The notes under the pieces: generated by a model | What the model saw: only the letters and a program-made list of their open reading frames with translations | The model's database searches: none | Told to the model about the DNA's origin: nothing | In this document: one piece after another, positions 6,252-12,120 of the stretch | Layout: every line of letters starts with the position of its first letter | How positions within the stretch are numbered: position 1 is the stretch's first letter | Translations under genes and position numbers: made by a program | NCBI GenBank assembly: GCA_018695085.1 | Contig: JABHOU010000547.1 | Span: forward strand, 1-12,120 | Length of the DNA stretch: 12,120 bases | Origin: Opitutia bacterium | Lineage (GTDB): Bacteria > Verrucomicrobiota > Verrucomicrobiia > Opitutales > Seribacteraceae | Direction of reading: 5' to 3'

Positions 6252-8450
6252 ATGTACGCCATAACAATTGCAATCAGAATGAGCCTTGCTTTCGCTTGCC
6301 GTATTTACTCACGAACTTTTCTACTAATTGGTGCCTCCATCTACAGTCTATTCGTTACCAAGTTCTCGAGAGCTGAAAAAAATGAAACTGAGGCTTTAGC
6401 CCCAATGATAGTAACAGCCAAAGGAGGATTCGATGAACCCATGGCAAGCTCGCCATGGTCAACGGAAAGGATGGAGGTAAACGATATTCGACTTACGAGA
6501 AGATCGATGCCCGAGGCACTGTCAAACTTGCCCTCCGTTTTGGTGCAAAACACGGCGTTGGGTCAGTCATCTCCGTATGTACGAGGCTTCACGGGCTACC
6601 ACAATCTACTTCTTGTTGATGGCATTCGACTCAATCATTCCGCCATGCGCTCCGGCCCAAACCAATACTGGAGCACAGTAGAAATTCTAGGGGCAGATCG
6701 CATCGAATTGGTACGCGGACCGAATGGAATAACATACGGTGCAGATGCAATTGGAGGAGTAGTCAACATCATATCTGAAAATCCGTTTTTCACAGATGAA
6801 GGAATTCTCACAAAGGGTGAGGCATTCGCTCGTTTCTCTTCAGCGGAATCTTCGTGGACGGGACATCTCGAAGGAGAAGTTTCAACACAAAATTGGTTCG
6901 CCGAGCTATCCTATGCCGAAAGAAGTTTTGGGGACTTGGAAGGTGGACGACAAATCGGAAAACAGATAAATACAGGTTATGACGTACTCGGGACCAATTT
7001 TCGTCTAGCGCGAAGACTCGGTGAGGGCTCTAGCATAACTTTGGGCTTCCAGCATGTCTTCATGGACGATGTTCCTCGCACCCACAAGACAGTCGATGGA
7101 CTGGAATGGGAAGGTCTTTCCAAAGGCAAAGAGATCTGGCGACGCCTCGATCAAGAGCGGAACCTCTTCTACGGGAAGTTTGCCTGGGAGAACGCCAGTG
7201 GTATTGCAGATGAGGGTTTACTTAATTTAAGCCTTCATCAGCACGAGCAAGACAGAGATCGGAGAAGGAAAAAGGCGGGCGATCACCTTATTGACGACCA
7301 GCAGGGATTTGATCTGGAGGATTTGGGGTTTTCTTCACGTTTTGAAGCGAATGACCCATGGGGTGGCAGAGTTGCTTATGGCTTTGAATATAATGTCGAG
7401 GATATTTCTTCCTTTGGGTCAGACTTGAACAATACTTCAAAAATATCTCGAATTTATGCACAAGGGCCATTGGCCGCAGATGCTCATCACCATCGCTACG
7501 CAGTATATCTGAGGGATACTTTCGAGGCTACATCCGGATGGACCTTCGAACCAGGCATCCGCTTTTCCTCCGTCCGAGCGGAACTGGAACGTTATTATTT
7601 AAAAAACACCGAGATATCGACGATTCAAACTCCTGAAACCAAGAAATACGATGAGTTAATAGGATCCCTAAGAATTAGCAAGGAGATCGCGGATGGTAAC
7701 TTTCTTTTCGGGGGACTCTCGCAAGGGTTTCGGCCGCCAAGCCTATACGACCTAACCTCAACGGATGAAACCAGTGCCGTGGAACGCCCGAACACCGAAC
7801 TTGATTCAGAAACCTTCATGCAACTGGAAGTCGGTTTAAGAAGGACTGCCGGCAACTGGAAGTTCATGGTTACTGGTTATCACACTTGGATCGACGATAT
7901 GATTGTCCGCTCCCCAATCGTATCCGGTGAGTCCGATGTCCTCAAGGCCAACGGGGATGGATTTATTCAAGGAATCGAGGTCGATCTGAGCTACAATTGG
8001 AGTTCCAGTTGGAGTTCCGAGTTGAGCTTTTCCTGGATGAAAGGTGAGGTCGAACAGTTACTGGATGATAATGCAACGGGGACCCTATCCATAGATGGGC
8101 GGAATTACATGCCCGTCGAACGTGCCACCACACGCCTAATGCCTATTCAAGCGGAGTTCCTTACCCACTACGCCCCGCCTTCATCTCCTTGGTGGGGAGA
8201 ATTGTCCATTCTTGCAGTCGACAAGGCGGGCAAGCTTTCCCTAAAGGACGAAAGCGACGACTCCCGCATACCTACCAACGGCACCCCGGGTTACATTCTT
8301 TTCGGACTGCGCGGGGGACGATCGATAGGCAAAAACTCCGCGATCTCATTGGCAGCCGAGAACCTCGGAGACGAAGACTACCGGGTGCACGGTTCCGGCC
8401 TCAACGGACCCGGTCGCAATTTTATTGTATCCTTGTCGCACTCGTTTTAA
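6252..8450 (+). CDS. TonB-dependent outer-membrane receptor
   Basis: A 732-residue receptor from the ATG at 6252. An in-frame TTG at 6192 would add 20 residues with no signal-like character and would place the leader inverted repeat inside the gene, so I reject it; an ATG at 6279 (MSLAFACRIYSR) is a possible alternative. A signal peptide with a hydrophobic TFLLIGASIYSLF core ends at about Ala41 (SRA). A TonB-box-like PMIVTA follows at 51-56. The plug domain spans roughly residues 60-175: LSNLPSVLVQ, the YVRGF motif, LLLVDGIRLN, RIELVRGPNGITYGADAIGG and VVNIIS. The remainder is a 22-strand-type beta barrel, with the conserved FRPPSLYDL motif, NTELDSET, late AENLGDEDYRVHGSG and a terminal Phe (SLSHSF) as expected for BAM-assembled porins. 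Receptors of this type import siderophores, haem, cobalamin or glycans using TonB energy; the sequence does not reveal which. No ExbB/ExbD/TonB or SusD gene is in the window. Placement between a sulfatase and the DUF1549/DUF1501 pair suggests glycan or metal uptake, but this is inference. Confidence 0.93.
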   Translation: MYAITIAIRMSLAFACRIYSRTFLLIGASIYSLFVTKFSRAEKNETEALAPMIVTAKGGFDEPMASSPWSTERMEVNDIRLTRRSMPEALSNLPSVLVQNTALGQSSPYVRGFTGYHNLLLVDGIRLNHSAMRSGPNQYWSTVEILGADRIELVRGPNGITYGADAIGGVVNIISENPFFTDEGILTKGEAFARFSSAESSWTGHLEGEVSTQNWFAELSYAERSFGDLEGGRQIGKQINTGYDVLGTNFRLARRLGEGSSITLGFQHVFMDDVPRTHKTVDGLEWEGLSKGKEIWRRLDQERNLFYGKFAWENASGIADEGLLNLSLHQHEQDRDRRRKKAGDHLIDDQQGFDLEDLGFSSRFEANDPWGGRVAYGFEYNVEDISSFGSDLNNTSKISRIYAQGPLAADAHHHRYAVYLRDTFEATSGWTFEPGIRFSSVRAELERYYLKNTEISTIQTPETKKYDELIGSLRISKEIADGNFLFGGLSQGFRPPSLYDLTSTDETSAVERPNTELDSETFMQLEVGLRRTAGNWKFMVTGYHTWIDDMIVRSPIVSGESDVLKANGDGFIQGIEVDLSYNWSSSWSSELSFSWMKGEVEQLLDDNATGTLSIDGRNYMPVERATTRLMPIQAEFLTHYAPPSSPWWGELSILAVDKAGKLSLKDESDDSRIPTNGTPGYILFGLRGGRSIGKNSAISLAAENLGDEDYRVHGSGLNGPGRNFIVSLSHSF
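7997..8020 (+). repeat. 12-base tandem repeat inside the TonB receptor gene
   Basis: TTGGAGTTCCAG (7997-8008) is followed directly by TTGGAGTTCCGA (8009-8020), 10 of 12 bases being identical. It encodes the duplicated Trp-Ser-Ser unit in NWSSSWSSEL. It looks like a small in-frame duplication near a barrel strand or turn, with no disruption of the gene. Confidence 0.6.
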
Positions 8451-8468
8451 GTAGGGCACCGTCTACTT
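8449..8468. repeat. Inverted repeat overlapping the TonB receptor stop codon
   Basis: AAGTAG (8449-8454) and CTACTT (8463-8468) can form a 6-bp stem with an 8-base loop; two wobble pairs could extend it at the base. The left arm overlaps the TAA stop (8448-8450). No T-tract follows, so it is not a canonical terminator. I see no other terminator in the 124-base gap (8451-8574), leaving open read-through into the next gene. Confidence 0.25.
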
Positions 8469-8514
8469 GGGTGAAACTCCCTAAAAATTCAATTTGGTGG
8501 TGAATGCGGAAACA

Positions 8515-8543
8515 TTGTTGAAACTTTGAGCGAGAAATATAGT
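8515..8543 (+). promoter_or_regulatory. Possible promoter before the PSCyt2/PSD1 gene
   Basis: TATAGT (8538-8543) matches the -10 consensus in five of six positions. A weak -35 TTGTTG (8515-8520) stands 17 bases upstream. A better hexamer, TTGAAA (8518-8523), is at the short spacing of 14. Transcription would start near 8550, about 25 bases before the ATG at 8575. This is a pattern match only. Confidence 0.25.
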
Positions 8544-8574
8544 TTATGAAGATACATTGATATCCTTCTGCAAA

Positions 8575-10794
8575 ATGAAAATATTTAATGCCCGCATGGG
8601 CTCGTTTTTTGTTGCCTTGCTATCATGCGCGGCAAACGCACACGTTCCGCTCGACGCCAAAGCTCCCGAAGTGAACGAGGTTCGAACGCTAAGAGAAGTA
8701 CTTAAGGATGCCAAGGCGATCGACGCCATTTTGGCCAAAGGCTACGCAACGAATAAAGTCAATCCCTTGCCATTGACAGATGATGCGACTTTCGTCCGAA
8801 GGGCACACCTTCAAGTAGGCGGTCGCATACCCACCTATCAGGAAACCATAGGTTTTCTGGAAAGCAACGATCCACAAAAGCACTCCAGCTTGGTTGATCG
8901 AATTCTCAATTCCCAAGCCTATGACAGCCACACCTTCAATTGGTGGGCGGATTTGCTTCGCATTCAATCCCCGTCAAGAAGCGGTGGGGCGAACAACGTG
9001 GGCGGTGGAGTAAGTTATGCTATTTGGATGATGAATGCCATCAAGCAAAACATGCCTTTCGACGAAGTGGCCCGAAAGCTGATCACGGCTAAAGGATATC
9101 CGTGGAACAATGGTGCCGTGGGCTACTACATGCGAGACGCAGGGATGCCCTTGGACAACATGTCCAACACTACCCAAGTCTTTCTCGGGACCCAGATGGT
9201 TTGCGCACAGTGTCACAACCACCCTTTCGACAAGTGGACGCAGATGGAGTATTACCAAATGGCAGCCTACACATACAGTGTTCAGGCGAGAATGGGAGGG
9301 GACAAACAGAAGGAAATCCAGAACGCTTTTTTTAGCCAATTCAAGGGAAGCGATTCGGAAAAAAGAAAAAAGGCTTACAAGTCGAAGGAAGGCCAACTCT
9401 TGCGACGAGCGGCCAGCGAGATCATGCGCCCCCTTCGATACGGCGCCTCCCACAATCCCCGAAAATTGCAATTGCCCCACGATTACCAATATGAAGACGC
9501 AAAGCCTAAAGCTTCAATTTCTGCAGCTCCGATTTTCGGAAAAAGTGATAAACTAGATCAGGAAACGGATCCGGTGGAAGGCTATGCCCAGTGGATGACT
9601 TCGCCAGAAAACCCGCGCTTTTCAAAAGTCATTGCAAACCGTCTTTGGAAACGTGTGTTTGGCGTCGGGGTAATCGAACCTGTGGACGACATTAGAGACG
9701 ACACGATCCCCTCAAACCCCGAACTATTGGCGCACTTGGAAAAGCTGATGATCGGACTTAACTACGATATCAAGCAGTTCCTTCGAATCCTCTACAACGT
9801 AAAAGCCTTTCGTCGCGAGACTTCCACGGAAGAAACCGTATCCGGCGAACCCTATCACTTTCCCGGCCCCATCCTCCAACGGATGAGCGCAGAGCAGTTG
9901 TGGGACTCCTTTCTCACCTTGTCGATTCCCTATGTTGATGAAAGGAAGCCTGACTTGAGTCGTCATCAATCACGGGAAGAGCAACTCTCCGCCTATGAGG
10001 AAAAAGTTTACGATCTAAAAGGAAAAGAAATGCTTTCCGTCGCCAAAAAAGGTGCCCGCATGAGCAAAAGCTCAAACGATGAAATGTTGGGCATTCAAAA
10101 AAAATTGCGAGACGCTCAGGAGAATAACGAACTTGAAGCCGTGTCTCGCTTACGCCGCGAGTACGGGCAACTTCGCAACAAGCAAAGAGCCTCTTATGCC
10201 TCTCTCATAATGGGAAAAGGGTTCGATGGCAGAGCCCTTTACGGTAGAGCGCCAAGCAGTAAAAACACAAGTGCCTCGACGGATCGATGGAAAGGCTTTT
10301 CGCGGCAGTTAGTCAGAGCTTCTTACATGCCATCACCTGCACCCAACGGTCATTTCCTTAGAGAATTTGGCCAGTCGGACAGAGAAGTCATAGAAAACGC
10401 CAGTCGCGAAGCTTCCGTACCCCAAGCTCTCAGTTTGCTGAATGGCTCCATTTATCAAGCCATCTTGAAACAACCTGCCGCACCATTCGCCGAAGATCTT
10501 TCTCGAGTAGATGCTTTCAAGGATAAAGTAGAAATTTTATTCCTTTCCATTCTTAACCGAAAACCAACCAAAGAGGAACTGGAAATCTGTCTCGATGAAA
10601 TTGATGAGGCAAAAGACGAAACTCCTGATTACTCTTCGCGAATTCCAGCCAATATTTCCCCGGAGAAAAAAAGAAAGCTATTAAAGCTTTATGCCCAAAG
10701 AGCCAACAGTAAGAGCTCATATGGCATGAATCCAGAGATTCGAGGCCTTGCTTGGACTTTACTCAATACTCGGCAGTTTTCATTCATTCAATAA
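8575..10794 (+). CDS. Secreted DUF1549/DUF1553 (PSCyt2/PSD1) protein with CXXCH motif
   Basis: A 739-residue exported protein. The ATG at 8575 gives a clean Sec signal peptide (MGSFFVALLSCAANA, cut before His-Val-Pro). A TTG at 8557 would only add a poor N-terminus. DUF1549 (PSCyt2) covers roughly residues 60-265: the DDATFVRRAHLQVGGRIP start, a Trp-rich WWADLLR segment, then MVCAQCHNHPFDKW with C210-A-Q-C213-H214, which fits a c-type haem-binding or disulfide CXXCH. DUF1553 (PSD1) begins near residue 340 (RFSKVIANRLWKRVFG-GVIEPVDD) and continues after an intervening charged, helical stretch (residues ~463-550, with KKLRDAQENNELEAVSRLRREYG) to GHFLREFGQSDREVIENA at about 590 and the end. Many family members are longer and carry an N-terminal PSCyt1 cytochrome domain, which is absent here. 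The family is abundant in Planctomycetota and Verrucomicrobiota and usually sits next to DUF1501, as here (38 bases downstream). The biochemical role is unknown to me; extracytoplasmic redox or haem protein is inference. Cysteines in the mature protein are few, namely the CXXCH pair and one near the C-terminus. Confidence 0.9.
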   Translation: MKIFNARMGSFFVALLSCAANAHVPLDAKAPEVNEVRTLREVLKDAKAIDAILAKGYATNKVNPLPLTDDATFVRRAHLQVGGRIPTYQETIGFLESNDPQKHSSLVDRILNSQAYDSHTFNWWADLLRIQSPSRSGGANNVGGGVSYAIWMMNAIKQNMPFDEVARKLITAKGYPWNNGAVGYYMRDAGMPLDNMSNTTQVFLGTQMVCAQCHNHPFDKWTQMEYYQMAAYTYSVQARMGGDKQKEIQNAFFSQFKGSDSEKRKKAYKSKEGQLLRRAASEIMRPLRYGASHNPRKLQLPHDYQYEDAKPKASISAAPIFGKSDKLDQETDPVEGYAQWMTSPENPRFSKVIANRLWKRVFGVGVIEPVDDIRDDTIPSNPELLAHLEKLMIGLNYDIKQFLRILYNVKAFRRETSTEETVSGEPYHFPGPILQRMSAEQLWDSFLTLSIPYVDERKPDLSRHQSREEQLSAYEEKVYDLKGKEMLSVAKKGARMSKSSNDEMLGIQKKLRDAQENNELEAVSRLRREYGQLRNKQRASYASLIMGKGFDGRALYGRAPSSKNTSASTDRWKGFSRQLVRASYMPSPAPNGHFLREFGQSDREVIENASREASVPQALSLLNGSIYQAILKQPAAPFAEDLSRVDAFKDKVEILFLSILNRKPTKEELEICLDEIDEAKDETPDYSSRIPANISPEKKRKLLKLYAQRANSKSSYGMNPEIRGLAWTLLNTRQFSFIQ

Positions 10795-10831
10795 AACCGA
10801 TACTTTTAAGAACTCCATTCCGAAAAACACC

Positions 10832-12120
10832 ATGAAAAACGTTCTCAGCCAAGCAGACGAATTTTCCAGACGCCGCTTCGTCACACAAGCCGCAAAAGCC
10901 TTTCTCGGCGTAAGTATTCTTCCTTGGACAATGCCGAAGCAAGCCACAGCAGCAGGCTTAGGGCTCAACCGCCCCCTAAACCACGCCCCAAAGGCACGCA
11001 ACGTAATCTATCTCTACATGTCCGGAGGGATGACTCACATCGATACGTTCGACCCAAAACCCGGCACGGAAACCGGGGGGCCTACAACCGCCATCAAGAC
11101 CAATGCAGACGGATTGCAACTTGCCGAAAACCTTCCACTACTGGCTAATCACGCGGACAAGATCGCGGTAGTGCGGGGCATGACGTCGACAAAGGGTGCG
11201 CATCAACAAGGCAATTATTTCATGCATACCAGTTATGCCCCCAGATCGACGATTCGTCACCCGAGCATGGGAGCTTGGATGACTCGGCTTGACGAACGTT
11301 CCAATCCCACTTTGCCCGGAGCCGTTGTCGTAAGCGGAGGCAGCCAGCATCCGCTTGCAGGATTTCTTCCATCCTCCCACCAACCCTTAGCCATTGGCAA
11401 ACCCGACGAAGGACTCCGCAATAGCAGAATGCATCCCGGCGTCACCGAGGAAGAATTCAAGAAACGCCTTTCTCTCGCCGAGCAGTTCGACAAGGGCTTC
11501 CGAGAAAAATACAATTTGAAGAAGGTGAGGGCTTATTCGGACATGTACGCAGATGCCGTGCGCCTCATGAAAAGCGGAGACCTTGAGGCTTTCGATATAG
11601 ATAAGGAGTCTGAGGAGACGCGAGAGGCTTATGGCGAAGAAACATTCGGTCAAGGCGTACTGCTAGCCCGACGTCTAGTGGAAAGGCATGTTCGTTTCGT
11701 GGAGGTACAACTCGGAGGTTGGGACACCCACCAGCTCAACTTCGATAGAGTGCCTGAGCGTTGCGCCATCCTCGACCAAGCGCTTGCCGCACTACTGGGG
11801 GACCTCGACAAGCGAGGCATGCTGGACGAAACCCTCGTGGTGTTGGCAACTGAGTTTGGCCGTACGCCTAACATTAACGTAAACCAAGGCCGTGATCATT
11901 ATCCCAAAGCATTCTCTTCCATGCTCGCGGGCGGAGGTATTCGAGGAGGGCAAGTCTGGGGTAAAACTGACCTCGAAGGTCGTGAAGTCGTAGACCAGCG
12001 TGTCGAGATTCCAGATTTCAACGCCACCATCGCCTACGCTCTGGGATTACCACTCGACGAGATTGTCTACTCCCCTACCCGCCGACCATTCACCCTCGCA
12101 GACAAAGGCCAACCCCTCAC
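10832..12120 (+). CDS. Tat-exported DUF1501 protein, 3' end beyond the window
   Basis: The frame opens with ATG at 10832 and runs uninterrupted to the right edge, giving 429 residues. The N-terminus has a twin-arginine signal: SRRRFV at residues 12-17, then a hydrophobic AAKAFLGVSILPW and ATA near the cut. The DUF1501 pattern follows: IYLYMSGGMTHIDTFDPKP with Asp71 and Asp74, RGMTSTKGAHQQGNYFMHT, QLGGWDTH with Asp298 and His300, ATEFGRTP with Glu341, and GRDHYP with Asp355-His356, then SSMLAGGGIRGGQVWG. DUF1501 is, as I recall, placed in the alkaline phosphatase/sulfatase superfamily, and these Asp/His/Glu positions look like a two-metal hydrolase site; no substrate is known. The tail YSPTRRPFTLADKGQPLT resembles the usual C-terminal end, so only a few residues should be missing. 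The gene follows the PSCyt2/PSD1 gene after 37 bases, with no terminator, so they are probably one operon. Tat export suggests folding, perhaps with cofactor, in the cytoplasm, whereas its partner carries a Sec signal. Confidence 0.92.
   Translation, partial: MKNVLSQADEFSRRRFVTQAAKAFLGVSILPWTMPKQATAAGLGLNRPLNHAPKARNVIYLYMSGGMTHIDTFDPKPGTETGGPTTAIKTNADGLQLAENLPLLANHADKIAVVRGMTSTKGAHQQGNYFMHTSYAPRSTIRHPSMGAWMTRLDERSNPTLPGAVVVSGGSQHPLAGFLPSSHQPLAIGKPDEGLRNSRMHPGVTEEEFKKRLSLAEQFDKGFREKYNLKKVRAYSDMYADAVRLMKSGDLEAFDIDKESEETREAYGEETFGQGVLLARRLVERHVRFVEVQLGGWDTHQLNFDRVPERCAILDQALAALLGDLDKRGMLDETLVVLATEFGRTPNINVNQGRDHYPKAFSSMLAGGGIRGGQVWGKTDLEGREVVDQRVEIPDFNATIAYALGLPLDEIVYSPTRRPFTLADKGQPL

Noticed and set aside
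8974..9556. Overlapping open frames on both strands (148 and 171 codons)
   Set aside because: Both lie inside the DUF1549 region with its CXXCH motif; their translations have biased, motif-free composition.
11138..11874. Several minus-strand open frames at the right edge
   Set aside because: They are antisense to the DUF1501 gene, which reads without interruption from 10832 to the edge and carries all expected motifs.
1..12120. CRISPR arrays, tRNA, rRNA, insertion sequences, integrases, phage or toxin-antitoxin genes
   Set aside because: Searched by eye; no regularly spaced repeats, terminal inverted repeats with transposase, or RNA gene signatures were found.

Overview
The window most likely comes from a Verrucomicrobiota bacterium (Opitutia-like) or another member of the PVC group. 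The main evidence is a secreted DUF1549/DUF1553 protein with a CXXCH motif directly followed by a Tat-exported DUF1501 protein, a pairing typical of Planctomycetota and Verrucomicrobiota. A human-SGSH-like sulfatase, several Gfo/Idh/MocA oxidoreductases, and start codons without recognisable Shine-Dalgarno sequences fit the same picture. Base composition looks close to balanced and even. I see no insertion sequence, integrase, tRNA, rRNA or CRISPR array.

Layout, left to right. (1) 1-315: the 3' end of a DtxR/MntR-family metal-dependent repressor. (2) 479-3821: a three-gene operon-like block, all on +, with a xylose-isomerase-like TIM-barrel protein and two Gfo/Idh/MocA NAD(P)-dependent oxidoreductases whose genes are 5 bases apart; a strong intrinsic terminator follows at 3888-3917. 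(3) 3996-5489: an exported sulfatase closely resembling N-sulfoglucosamine sulfohydrolase. (4) 5505-6107: a convergent, minus-strand, unrecognised coiled-coil protein with an acidic tail. (5) 6252-8450: a TonB-dependent outer-membrane receptor, with an imperfect inverted repeat in its leader. (6) 8575-12120: the PSCyt2/PSD1 (DUF1549/DUF1553) protein and the DUF1501 protein, the latter running off the right edge only a few residues before its expected end. No gene-free stretch exceeds about 175 bases.

Working together (inference): the receptor would import a substrate across the outer membrane, the sulfatase would desulfate a glycan or aminosugar outside the cytoplasm, and the TIM-barrel and Gfo/Idh/MocA enzymes would convert the sugar in the cytoplasm by oxidation, epimerisation and reduction. 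The CXXCH/DUF1501 pair is widespread in these phyla but its biochemical role is, to my knowledge, unknown; it is the best candidate here for an undescribed system. Points worth a second look are the shortened Asp-x-x-His spacing in the second oxidoreductase, the CSASR form of the sulfatase motif, the leader hairpin of the receptor gene, and the orphan coiled-coil protein.
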